Shown here: one piece after another, positions 1 to 7,038 of the stretch
Numbering within the stretch: position 1 is the first letter of the stretch
Layout: each line of letters opens with the position of its first letter
NCBI GenBank assembly: GCA_947259435.1
Contig: CAMYMP010000332.1
Span: forward strand, 1-8,858
Source: an uncultured Woeseiaceae bacterium
GTDB lineage: Bacteria > Pseudomonadota > Gammaproteobacteria > Woeseiales > Woeseiaceae
Reading direction: 5' to 3'
DNA: 8,858 bases
The notes under the pieces: generated by a model
Database searches by the model: none
What the model saw: only the letters and a program-made list of their open reading frames with translations
What the model was told of the DNA's origin: nothing
Program-made: the position numbers and the translations under genes

Positions 1-1595
1 TTTGCTGCGATGTTGCGAAGGTCGTCAGCCGTCACGGCTGCCAGCGCGTCCGGCAGGACGAACAGCTTTTCGTAGTTGCCGTGAAATACTTCGTACTGTC
101 CGAGCGCCGCAGCTTTGCCATCGATTGTCGCCAGGCCTCGCCAGAAATCAGCCAGCATGATGTTGCGCGCTTTGGCGAGCTCTGCGACGGTTACCCCCTC
201 GGCAACGACGCGTCGCAGCTCGTCGAGAACGCGGCGCTCGACGATGTCCGGGTCACCGCCTGGCGGCAGCGTCAGATAAAAATAGGCCAGTCCGGGATCA
301 AAGCTTTGGTCCTGATTGCTGCCAACCGAAATCGCCAGGCCGGCGTCTTCGACCAGCAGGCGGTGCAGGCGCGACGAGTCGCCGCCGGTCAGGATGTTGA
401 GCAACAGGCTCATGGGCAAGGTGCCTGCGTCGGCGGCGCTGCCCGCGTGAAACGCTATATGCAACAGTGGCGTTTGCGCCGGCGCCCTCACAACGACGCG
501 TCGCTCGCCCTGTTGTTCGGGCTCGATCGTTCGCACCGGTGGCGGCGGATCCTGCGCCGGAGTCCCCGCGAAGTATTCCTCGGCCAGCGAAAAAATCCCT
601 CTGGACGTCACGTCGCCGGTGATCACGACAATACGGTTGTTTGGCGCGTAGTACGTGCGGTAGTAGTCGAGCAGATCCTCCTGCGTCCACGCCTCAATAT
701 CGGACGGCCAGCCGATCACGGTGAACTGATAGGGGTGTGCAACGTAGGCAGTTGCCTGCACCTGCTCGGCAAGCTTCCAGAAATTGTCGCCGTCCACGCT
801 CGAACGCCGCTCTGAATAGACAACCTGGCGCTGGCTTTCGACAACCTCGGGAACAAACTCAAGGTTCTGAAACCGGCCGGCCTCTATCTCGAACACGGTC
901 TCGAGCGCGGAGCGCGGAAACCAGTCCTGATAGACCGTTACGTCGGCGGAGGTGTAAGCGTTGTTCGCGCCGCCCGCCGCTTCCATGATCGTGTCGAACG
1001 CAGCCGGTTCATCCTCCCCGGAACCGAGAAACATCATGTGCTCGAAGAAGTGGGACAGCCCGGTGATGCCCGGGTATTCGTTGCGCGAGCCCGCGCGAAC
1101 GATGTTGTACATAACCACGTTGGGTATGTCGTGATCGGGCCAGATGATAACCTTGAGGCCGTTGTCGAGCGTCAGGCTGCGGATATCGGCCGGCGCCTTT
1201 TCGGACAGCGGCGCATCACCTTCGGGGATGCCCGGGAGTATGAACTCGAACGTCGGCAGCAGTCGCTGGCCAAAAACGGCCAGCACGCCGAGCACCAGGA
1301 GAACGGAAACTGCCGCATTGAGCTTCTGCCCGGTTTTGTAAACGATAGACTGTGTCTGATCGACCTCGACGGCCTTTTTCAGGCCGGAAGGCGTGATTTC
1401 GTAAGTCCACGCGAACAGCAAAGCGACGGGAAAGCCGATCCCGAGCACGAACAGAACGAAGGTCTCTGTCCATACCGGCACCTCGGCGGTGGACTGAATC
1501 GCACCGACAAACCAGATGATCAGCCAGCTTGCTATGGCATACAGCAGCGCAACCTTGAAGACGTTGCGGCGGCGAAGTTCGGCAAACACGGCCAT
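1..1595 (-). CDS. Membrane-anchored M16 zinc metallopeptidase (partial, N-terminal 531 residues)
   Basis: The gene starts at the ATG at 1595 and stays open to base 1, so its 3' end lies outside the window. The start follows a TAGGA ribosome-binding site overlapping the permease stop codon. Residues 1-115 form a membrane domain. It has a basic N-terminus (FAELRRRNVF), helices at about 12-34 and 42-64, a cytosolic linker containing ITPSGLKKAVEVD, and a third helix at about 93-111. This arrangement should place the rest in the periplasm. From about residue 137 the sequence is a typical M16 (insulinase/pitrilysin-type) domain. The zinc site HFFEH is at 182-186, with E262 (in VYSERR) the likely third ligand, and NNAYTSADVT at 211-220 is a conserved M16 stretch. 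A second M16 half begins near residue 365, with SSRLHRLLVEDAGLA at 407-421. Family members cleave peptides or small proteins. The N-terminal domain normally precedes TPR or cyclase modules, so the fusion is unusual. The substrate is unknown. Confidence 0.93.
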   Translation of the reverse strand, partial: MAVFAELRRRNVFKVALLYAIASWLIIWFVGAIQSTAEVPVWTETFVLFVLGIGFPVALLFAWTYEITPSGLKKAVEVDQTQSIVYKTGQKLNAAVSVLLVLGVLAVFGQRLLPTFEFILPGIPEGDAPLSEKAPADIRSLTLDNGLKVIIWPDHDIPNVVMYNIVRAGSRNEYPGITGLSHFFEHMMFLGSGEDEPAAFDTIMEAAGGANNAYTSADVTVYQDWFPRSALETVFEIEAGRFQNLEFVPEVVESQRQVVYSERRSSVDGDNFWKLAEQVQATAYVAHPYQFTVIGWPSDIEAWTQEDLLDYYRTYYAPNNRIVVITGDVTSRGIFSLAEEYFAGTPAQDPPPPVRTIEPEQQGERRVVVRAPAQTPLLHIAFHAGSAADAGTLPMSLLLNILTGGDSSRLHRLLVEDAGLAISVGSNQDQSFDPGLAYFYLTLPPGGDPDIVERRVLDELRRVVAEGVTVAELAKARNIMLADFWRGLATIDGKAAALGQYEVFHGNYEKLFVLPDALAAVTADDLRNIAA

Positions 1596-1604
1596 AGCTG
1601 CATC

Positions 1605-2783
1605 CTAACCCAGCAGCCCCTCCCGCCGATACAGCCGTGCGCAGATCCAGGTCAGCGCAGCGCCGATCGAAAGGGTGCTGGCCACCGAGATACCGACATG
1701 CAGCATGTTCACGGGCTCGTTCTTGATCATGTCGACAAGCAACAGGTGCTGGCTCAGGCTGGGCACGAACATGAATTCGAGCTTGGGGCGCAGCATCAGG
1801 ATGCTGACAACCAGAATAGGCAGCGTCGGTGCAACGAGCAAAACGCTGAGCCATGTTTGTGCCTCTTTGTAGCTTTTTGTAAATGAAGCGACGAGGGTCA
1901 TGAGCGAGGCCCCAAGCAAGATGAACGGCGCCAGCACAAAGAATGCTGCTACGACGACGTCAGGACCGAAGTTTGGCGTCATGCCGAGCTTTTGCAGCGG
2001 CATGAACTCGAGCGCGACGAAAAACGAACACAGACTGAGAAACAGCGACACAGCCATGAACAGGCAGGTCGCAGCTATCTTGCCCAACATCAGCTGGTCT
2101 CTCGTTACGGGCAAAGAAAGAATCGGCTCCAGCGAGCCGCGCTCGCGCTCACCGGCCGTTGTGTCTATAGCCAGGTACATGCCGCCCATCAGCAGGGCAA
2201 AGATAAAGAAATAACTCATCATGCCAAGCAATATTGCGGAGCGTCCGCTCGCCGTCGACACGTCGACCTCGTCAACATTAATGGGCCGCAACACCAGAGG
2301 GTTCACGCCTCGTGCTATGAGACGGATAGTGGTGAGTTCCTGGTTGTATGAGTAAAGCGCCGTTCGCACCCGGCGCGCATCGCGCTCGGCCTGCGTATTC
2401 GCCTGGTCGGAGATCAGTTCGATCTTTGCCGGTATCGTGTCGGCAAGCTGTTGCCCGAAGTCTTCGGGGACAACGACGATGACGTCTTTTGCGCCCGTCG
2501 TAACTGCGGCCATTGCAGCCGCGCGGTCCCTGGGGCCCTCGACAACGTCGATGTTGTGGCTTTTGAGATAGCGCATCAGGTTTGGCGCGTGCTGTTCGCC
2601 GACAACGGGCAGCTCCAGTGTTCGCTCGGCATCGTCGAGCGACCGCTCTATCGAGAGATTGATGACGAAAGCGAAAAGTATTGGACCAAACAGCGGGCCC
2701 ATGATCAGTGCGGATGCAAGCGTCCGCCGGTCGCGAAAGTTATCGATGACCTCTTTGATGAAAACTGTGATCAGCGTGCGCAT
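1605..2783 (-). CDS. NatB-like ABC-2 type transporter permease
   Basis: This 392-residue inner-membrane protein is the membrane half of an ABC exporter. One helix near residues 22-44 is followed by a large soluble loop at about 45-180, expected on the periplasmic side. Five further hydrophobic segments lie near 183-205, 234-258, 275-298, 310-330 and 360-382. The segment TTAGERERGSLEPILSLP at 208-225 is the characteristic ABC-2/NatB coupling region (ERE...LEP). Length and layout match the NatB family (COG1668), whose founding member exports sodium in Bacillus subtilis; substrates of most relatives are unknown. The ATG at 2783 overlaps the stop of the upstream ATPase gene by one base (TGATG), so the two are probably translated together and form one transporter. 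The stop is 9 bases from the M16 gene. The family call is secure; sodium as substrate is not claimed. Confidence 0.92.
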   Translation of the reverse strand: MRTLITVFIKEVIDNFRDRRTLASALIMGPLFGPILFAFVINLSIERSLDDAERTLELPVVGEQHAPNLMRYLKSHNIDVVEGPRDRAAAMAAVTTGAKDVIVVVPEDFGQQLADTIPAKIELISDQANTQAERDARRVRTALYSYNQELTTIRLIARGVNPLVLRPINVDEVDVSTASGRSAILLGMMSYFFIFALLMGGMYLAIDTTAGERERGSLEPILSLPVTRDQLMLGKIAATCLFMAVSLFLSLCSFFVALEFMPLQKLGMTPNFGPDVVVAAFFVLAPFILLGASLMTLVASFTKSYKEAQTWLSVLLVAPTLPILVVSILMLRPKLEFMFVPSLSQHLLLVDMIKNEPVNMLHVGISVASTLSIGAALTWICARLYRREGLLG

Positions 2784-3496
2784 CAGGCAGGTCCCACCAT
2801 TTCGATCGCGCGCACGAAAGCGTCCTCGAGATCGTCGCAGCCCGTCCGCTGTCGTATGCCGTCAGCGGAGTCGTCTATCGCCACTTTGCCGTTCGCGATG
2901 ATCACAATGTCATCGCAGAGAGCGGCCACTTCCTGCATGACGTGGCTGGAAAAAAGCACACACCGGCCGTCGTCTTTTAGTTTCAGAATCAATTTCGCCA
3001 TTACATCGAGGCCGTTGCTCGGCTCGTCAAGGATGACGTTTTGCGGGCTGTGCACGAGCGAGCGAGCGAGAGCAACCTTCGTCCGCTGCCCGTGCGAAAA
3101 GCCTTTCGTGCGGCGGTCGGCAAAGTCGCTTATCTCGAGCAGCGTGATGATGTCCTCGACTCGCGCGTCGATAAGGTCTTTCTCGAGGCCGCAGAGCTTG
3201 GCGTAGTAAACGATGTTTTCGCGTGCGGTCAGGTGCGGATACAGGCCCGCGCCGTGCGGCAATGCGCCGATGCTTTGGCGCGCCTTTAGGCTGTCGGCCA
3301 CGACATCGGCGCCGTCTATGGACGCGCTGCCGCTATCGGGAGTCAGAACCGTGTATAAGACGCGCAAGGTCGTTGATTTGCCGGCGCCGTTCGGGCCGAG
3401 CAAGCCCGTGATCTTGCCGTTCGGGGCACTGAAGCTCACACCGCGAACGGCCCGGACCGAGCCAAAAGATTTATGGATATTGTCGACGATGATCAC
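2783..3496 (-). CDS. NatA-like ABC transporter ATP-binding protein
   Basis: This ATPase should power the adjacent NatB-like permease. I choose the GTG at 3496. It forms a 4-base GTGA overlap with the stop of the upstream hydrolase and gives MIIVDNIHKSFG, where ABC domains normally begin; a longer reading from 3553 would lie inside the hydrolase gene. The product has 237 residues. Walker A is GPNGAGKST (34-42), the signature is FSHGQRTKVALARS (133-146), Walker B is VILDEP (154-159), the D-loop is NGLD (161-164) and the switch histidine is H185 in FSSHVMQEVAALCD. Three oddities stand out. The usual Q-loop glutamine is replaced in ALPHGAGLYP (79-88). The signature has His where Gly is common. 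The stretch between the D-loop and GRCVLFSSH appears about five residues shorter than in NatA relatives I remember. The motifs for ATP hydrolysis are otherwise present. Confidence 0.92.
   Translation of the reverse strand: MIIVDNIHKSFGSVRAVRGVSFSAPNGKITGLLGPNGAGKSTTLRVLYTVLTPDSGSASIDGADVVADSLKARQSIGALPHGAGLYPHLTARENIVYYAKLCGLEKDLIDARVEDIITLLEISDFADRRTKGFSHGQRTKVALARSLVHSPQNVILDEPSNGLDVMAKLILKLKDDGRCVLFSSHVMQEVAALCDDIVIIANGKVAIDDSADGIRQRTGCDDLEDAFVRAIEMVGPA
2985..3008 (-). other. Shortened segment after the D-loop of the NatA-like ATPase
   Basis: At residues 164-171 the protein runs from the D-loop aspartate directly through VMAKLIL into KLKDDGRC. From memory, NatA-type proteins have roughly five more residues here, with a TRALRE-like start to the helix. 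The frame is kept, so a 15-base in-frame deletion would explain it. No flanking direct repeat is obvious. This is a comparison from memory, not an alignment. Confidence 0.4.
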
Positions 3497-4950
3497 GGCG
3501 TGGGCCCGGAAAAATCCAGAAAGAACGGCATTACAAATGTGTCTTCCATACACGACGCATCAAGATCGGCAGCATCCGCCGCCGCGACAAATCGTGCGAC
3601 GAGTTTGGGCATGCAGCCGGCGGCTATCTGGCCGTGTCCCTGCCTGTCGCCGATCAGGTGACGGGCATTGCCGAGCTTGACGGCGGCAAGCTCCGCATAG
3701 CGCGGCGGTGTGATCGGGTCCGCATCGCCCGATAGCAGCAGCACTGGAATATCGGTGGTGAGCGGCGTCGCAAAGCCGTCGTCGATCGGGCCGCGTGGCC
3801 ACACCGAGCAAATCGTCTCGAGCGCCTCGAGCTGCAGTGCGCCGATGTACGAGGCATCGAGCGCAGCAAAGTCGATCGCGCTCCTGTCAATGAACGGCAG
3901 GTCTTCAGTGCAGACAACCGAATTGTGCATGCCGAGCGCCAGGGCGTCGGACAGACGGCTGACCGTCAACTGAAACTGCGCGGCGAGCGGCGCGAAATTA
4001 TTGTTGGCGGCCTCATGAATCAGAAGCGGAATAATCGCCACAGAGCGCGGCTGATATGCCAGCAAGCGAAGCGCGGCCGCGAGTTCGTTGTGACCAAAGT
4101 CCAGAAATTCGCGATTGCCGGTAAGCGGGTCGGATAGCTCCACCCGCACAGGCGCTTTTTTCAGCTGCGCCCGAATCGACGCGAAGTCGAGGTCGATTTG
4201 GGGAAAGTGCTCGCTGCAAGCCGCATCGTTCAGGCAGCGGTCGAGGATGTCATCGAGCGCGCGCTGCGCTTCGGTCGCGATTTCAGGGCCCAGAGGAACC
4301 TGCGGCGGGACCACGCCGTCGAGAATGAGCGTGCGGGTCGAGCCGGGGTAGCGACGCGCAAAATGCTGCGCGACGCGCGTGCCGTATGACGTGCCGAGCA
4401 GATTCAACGAGGGATAACCAAGGGCCAGCCGCAACGCCTCGAGGTCAGCGACGGCGACGCTGGTAGTAAAGAATCGCGGGTCGTGCGGAAGCTGCTGCAG
4501 GCATGAACGGGTGAATTCGAGCGTCTGCTCGTTGGTGTAGAAGCCTTCGACTATTTCATCGTCGAAGGGACAGTCCATGCGCGCCGAGCCGCCGGTGCCG
4601 CGCTGATCGAGCAGCAGAATGTCCCGATCGCGGCGCACCGGCTCGAAAGCGCCTGCATAAGCGGAGTAGAACTCGATGGCGCCGCCGCCCGGGCCGCCGG
4701 CGAGAGGCACCAGCGGATCCGGCTCCGGGTCGAGGTCGAGCGCCGGGACGACTGCAACGGCGAGTTCAAGCTGTCCGGATTCCGGGTCGTCGGGATTCAC
4801 GGGCCGCAACAGGGTGCCGCAACGCGCTTTGATGCCCGGATAGCCGGGCCCGGCGCTGATGCGGCAGTCTTCCAGCTCGAGGGCTGGCGCAGCAAGCGTG
4901 CCGGCCGCTGCCATCAGCAAGAGCGGCACCAGGACCGTATTTCGGAGCAT
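3493..4950 (-). CDS. Secreted alpha/beta-hydrolase peptidase, S33 family (tripeptidyl aminopeptidase-like)
   Basis: This 485-residue hydrolase probably removes N-terminal residues or short peptides from peptides in the periplasm or outside the cell. The ATG at 4950 is preferred over the longer reading from 5004 because it opens directly on a signal peptide (MLRNTVLVPLLLMAAAGTLA, with an AA cleavage region at 20-21). The oxyanion-hole region is GGPGGGA (85-91), followed by DQRGTGGS at 115-122. The nucleophile is S188 in GTSYG, the acid is D411 in SGDADPITPP, and the base is H439 in RQGHGQ. The C-terminal third matches the TAP-like domain of S33 peptidases. The mature part has ten cysteines, consistent with disulfides in an exported protein. 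It is first in the minus-strand operon, and its TGA overlaps the GTG of the ATPase gene. A non-peptide ester substrate cannot be excluded. Confidence 0.9.
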   Translation of the reverse strand: MLRNTVLVPLLLMAAAGTLAAPALELEDCRISAGPGYPGIKARCGTLLRPVNPDDPESGQLELAVAVVPALDLDPEPDPLVPLAGGPGGGAIEFYSAYAGAFEPVRRDRDILLLDQRGTGGSARMDCPFDDEIVEGFYTNEQTLEFTRSCLQQLPHDPRFFTTSVAVADLEALRLALGYPSLNLLGTSYGTRVAQHFARRYPGSTRTLILDGVVPPQVPLGPEIATEAQRALDDILDRCLNDAACSEHFPQIDLDFASIRAQLKKAPVRVELSDPLTGNREFLDFGHNELAAALRLLAYQPRSVAIIPLLIHEAANNNFAPLAAQFQLTVSRLSDALALGMHNSVVCTEDLPFIDRSAIDFAALDASYIGALQLEALETICSVWPRGPIDDGFATPLTTDIPVLLLSGDADPITPPRYAELAAVKLGNARHLIGDRQGHGQIAAGCMPKLVARFVAAADAADLDASCMEDTFVMPFFLDFSGPTP

Positions 4951-5032
4951 AGAGAATTCGCCGTGTCGTTGGGCGCTGCAATCTTGGCGAGTTGGCAGAC
5001 ACAAGTAAAGCCGGGTAGAAGCGTGCGGGAGA

Positions 5033-5042
5033 CCATATATGG
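5033..5042. repeat. Perfect 10-bp palindrome in the divergent promoter region
   Basis: CCATATATGG reads the same on both strands and is an AT-rich island in GC-rich surroundings. It lies between the two diverging operons and could be an operator or part of a promoter. It is short enough to occur by chance and matches no operator that I recognise. Confidence 0.3.
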
Positions 5043-5053
5043 GGCGTGGTTTG

Positions 5054-5082
5054 TGGCGACGGTGGCGGGCAAGGACTAGAAT
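5054..5082 (+). promoter_or_regulatory. Candidate sigma-70 promoter for mnmG-opp
   Basis: TAGAAT at 5077-5082 is a good -10 box (5 of 6 to consensus) and is followed by a GC-rich stretch (GCGCGGCC), as in growth-rate-controlled promoters. The -35 is poor: TGGCGA at 5054-5059 has the right 17-base spacing but matches only 3 of 6, while TTGTGG at 5051 is 20 bases away. A start a few bases after the -10 would leave a leader of about 20 bases before the mnmG ATG. Confidence 0.35.
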
Positions 5083-5111
5083 GCGCGGCCCGTATTGATC
5101 AGTATTGCACC

Positions 5112-6209
5112 ATGTCCGAAGTGTTTGATGTCATCGTAATCGGCGGCGGCCACGCCGGCACGGAAGCGGCTCTGGCTGCCGCGCGCGGCGGCGTGCGCAC
5201 GCTTCTGCTGACGCACAGCGTTGGCACGCTGGGACAGATGAGCTGCAATCCGGCAATCGGCGGCATCGGCAAGGGCCACCTGACGCGGGAAATCGACGCG
5301 CTGGGCGGCGCAATGGCAGCGGCCATCGACCGGGCCGGCATTCAATTTCGTACCCTGAATGCGAGCAAAGGGCCGGCGGTCAGAGCAACCCGTGCGCAGG
5401 CCGATCGCGCTCTATACAAGCGCGAGATTCGCCGCGTACTCGAGCATCAGCCGAATCTGTCGATTGCAGAGCAGTCGGTAGACGACCTGCTTGTTGCAGG
5501 CGACACGGTAAGCGGCGCCGTGACGGCGAATGGAATCGAGTTTCGGGCGCAAGCCGTCGTGCTGACCGTTGGTACATTTCTCGGCGGGCGCATTCTTATT
5601 GGTCAGAGCGAAACGGCCGGCGGCCGCGTGGGCGACGCGCCGTCGATCAAGCTTGCTGAGCGCCTGCGGGAAATGCCGTTCAGGGTCGCGCGACTCAAGA
5701 CCGGGACGCCGCCGAGGCTCGACGGCAAGACACTCAATTACGAGGCGATGGCGGAACAGCCCGGTGACGATCCAACCCCCGTGTTCTCTTTCATGGGCCG
5801 TCGCAGCGATCATCCGCGACAGGTTTCCTGTCATATCACCAAGACGACGGCAGCGACGCACGACATCATTCGTGCGTCGCTCGATGAATCGCCGCTGTAC
5901 ACGGGCGCGATAGAGGGCATCGGGCCGCGCTATTGCCCGTCGGTCGAAGACAAGATCGTACGCTTCGCCGACAAAGCGTCGCATCAGATTTTCGTCGAGC
6001 CTGAAGGGCTGACCACGGACGTCGTTTACCCGAACGGCATTTCGACAAGCCTGCCTGCCAACGTACAGGAGCGGTTCGTGCGCACTATTCCCGGATTTGA
6101 GAACGCGCGCATTACGCAGCCCGGGTATGCGATCGAGTACGACTACCGGGTATGCGATCGAATACGACTTTTTCGATCCGCGGGACCTTCGGCCGACGCT
6201 CGAGACTAA
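5112..6209 (+). CDS. mnmG: MnmG (GidA), 5' part of a gene spanning 5112-7038 that is split by a frameshift
   Basis: MnmG is the FAD-binding partner of MnmE. Together they install the 5-carboxymethylaminomethyl (or aminomethyl) group on wobble uridine 34 of several tRNAs in the cytoplasm. The ATG at 5112 gives [20 protein letters not shown], the canonical start, with FAD motif GGGHAG at 11-16. A reading from 5046 would add 22 unrelated residues. There is no clear Shine-Dalgarno sequence. Other family hallmarks are [36 protein letters not shown] and [14 protein letters not shown]. The native sequence runs to Y345 inside the duplication at 6121-6170. Twenty frameshifted residues and a TAA at 6207 follow, giving a 365-residue product without the C-terminal domain. 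Removing one 25-base unit restores a protein of about 633 residues, close to the 629 of E. coli. Family identity is near certain; whether the break is real is not. Confidence 0.9.
   Translation: MSEVFDVIVIGGGHAGTEAALAAARGGVRTLLLTHSVGTLGQMSCNPAIGGIGKGHLTREIDALGGAMAAAIDRAGIQFRTLNASKGPAVRATRAQADRALYKREIRRVLEHQPNLSIAEQSVDDLLVAGDTVSGAVTANGIEFRAQAVVLTVGTFLGGRILIGQSETAGGRVGDAPSIKLAERLREMPFRVARLKTGTPPRLDGKTLNYEAMAEQPGDDPTPVFSFMGRRSDHPRQVSCHITKTTAATHDIIRASLDESPLYTGAIEGIGPRYCPSVEDKIVRFADKASHQIFVEPEGLTTDVVYPNGISTSLPANVQERFVRTIPGFENARITQPGYAIEYDYRVCDRIRLFRSAGPSADARD
5852..5881 (+). repeat. Perfect 12-bp inverted repeat inside mnmG
   Basis: AGCGACGCACGA at 5852-5863 is exactly complementary to TCGTGCGTCGCT at 5870-5881, with a 6-base loop CATCAT. 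It encodes the stretch [10 protein letters not shown]. In mRNA it would form a very stable hairpin. There is no following T-run, so it is not an intrinsic terminator. Confidence 0.7.
6121..6170 (+). repeat. Imperfect 25-bp tandem duplication that shifts the mnmG frame
   Basis: Unit 1 is 6121-6145 and unit 2 is 6146-6170. They match at 23 of 25 bases, differing at 6137/6162 (G/A) and 6145/6170 (A/T). Each encodes the conserved PGYAIEYD segment of MnmG; unit 1 would continue as EYDY and unit 2 as EYDFF, and both are plausible MnmG alleles. Because 25 is not a multiple of 3, the extra unit moves everything downstream by one base. Confidence 0.95.
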
Positions 6210-7038
6210 ACACTTGCACGGGCTGTATTTTGCAGGGCAGATCAACGGCACGACGGGGTACGAAGAGGCCGGTGCGCAGGGACTGCTTGCGGGCCTTAAT
6301 GCGGCGCGCCGGGTGCAGGACAAAGAACAGTGGTTTCCGCGTCGCGATCAGGCGTATATTGGTGTGCTCGTCGATGACCTTATTACGCGTGGCGTGAGCG
6401 AGCCGTATCGCATGTTTACGAGCAGGGCCGAATACCGGCTCACACTGCGCGAGGACAACGCCGACCAGCGACTGACAGCGATTGGTCGAAAACTCGACCT
6501 GATTGGAGATATGCGCTGGTCGGCGTTCAATTCCAAGCGTGAACTCGTGGCCAGGGAGCAGCAGCGCCTGAGCGGCATCATGTTGCGACCGGCGACGCTC
6601 ACCGACAATGACGAGACCCTGATCGGCAAGCCCCTGCAGCGTGAAATTACGGCAGCCGATCTATTGCGGCGCCCCGAACTCGACTACGTGGCGGTGTCCG
6701 GCCTGTCGACGGTGGGTGCTTTCGATTCCAGCGAACTCGAGACCGACGAACAGCGGGAGCAGGTGGAGCTGCAGCTGGAAGTCCAGGCAAAGTATGCCGG
6801 CTACATCGATCGCCAGGAGCGGGAAATCGCAAAGCACGCCAAACAGGAGTCGCTGCGCCTGCCTGAAGACATCGATTACGCATCGGTAGACGGGCTTTCC
6901 AATGAGGCCCGGCAACGACTCGAAACTACGCGGCCCGTTACGCTGGGCCAGGCGTCACGGCTGGAAGGCATGACGCCGTCGGCCGTGTCATTGTTGCTGA
7001 TCCACCTCAAGAAGCGACAGCTCAGGAAATCAGCCTGA
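6148..7038 (+). CDS. mnmG: MnmG (GidA), 3' part in a shifted frame
   Basis: This is the remainder of the MnmG gene that begins at 5112. Its frame is open back to 6097, but no natural start is expected because the sequence begins in the middle of a domain. It opens at [19 protein letters not shown], continues through [18 protein letters not shown] (completing the FAD-binding fold) and [19 protein letters not shown], and ends with the helical C-terminal domain that binds MnmE and tRNA in E. coli ([16 protein letters not shown], then [19 protein letters not shown]). No residue in it looks damaged, so the lesion is recent or artefactual. The TGA at 7036-7038 overlaps the ATG of the next gene by one base. 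Confidence 0.88.
   Translation, partial: GYAIEYDFFDPRDLRPTLETKHLHGLYFAGQINGTTGYEEAGAQGLLAGLNAARRVQDKEQWFPRRDQAYIGVLVDDLITRGVSEPYRMFTSRAEYRLTLREDNADQRLTAIGRKLDLIGDMRWSAFNSKRELVAREQQRLSGIMLRPATLTDNDETLIGKPLQREITAADLLRRPELDYVAVSGLSTVGAFDSSELETDEQREQVELQLEVQAKYAGYIDRQEREIAKHAKQESLRLPEDIDYASVDGLSNEARQRLETTRPVTLGQASRLEGMTPSAVSLLLIHLKKRQLRKSA
7024..7027 (+). promoter_or_regulatory. Ribosome binding site for the oppA-like gene
   Basis: AGGA sits 10 bases before the ATG at 7038, inside the last codons of mnmG. It supports this start and coupling to mnmG translation through the TGATG overlap. Confidence 0.55.

Larger units (their letters stand above)
4951..5111. other. Divergent intergenic region between the hydrolase operon and mnmG
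   Basis: These 161 bases separate genes transcribed outward in both directions, so promoters for both operons should lie here. A TAGAAT box facing mnmG is the best candidate. For the minus strand I see only weak matches, such as TTTACT followed 18 bases later by AAGATT (about 5011 to 4982). No tRNA, terminator or DnaA box (TTATNCACA) is visible. The last point matters because mnmG sits beside oriC in many Gammaproteobacteria; this region does not look like an origin. Confidence 0.6.

Noticed and set aside
1265..1284. Hairpin GCTGGCC/GGCCAGC with T-run loop on the minus strand
   Set aside because: The T-run is in the loop, not after the stem, and it lies in codons for the third membrane helix, so it is not a terminator.
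81..1886. Long plus-strand open frames (81-815, 737-988, 1038-1886)
   Set aside because: They are antisense shadows of the M16 fusion gene and the end of the permease. They have low-complexity Arg/Gln-rich composition and no recognisable family.
2451..3206. 251-residue plus-strand open frame
   Set aside because: It is a shadow of the NatA/NatB genes, and its composition changes abruptly where those genes meet.
3497..3553. Longer ATPase start adding 19 residues
   Set aside because: The added residues lie inside the hydrolase gene and do not resemble ABC N-termini; the GTG at 3496 fits the family and the overlap.
4951..5111. Possible replication origin beside mnmG
   Set aside because: No DnaA boxes or AT-rich repeats are visible, the region is only 161 bases long, and dnaA/rsmG/par neighbours are missing.
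5412..6323. 303-residue minus-strand open frame across mnmG
   Set aside because: It is antisense to conserved MnmG coding sequence, Arg-rich, without a recognisable domain. Its length reflects GC-rich codon structure.
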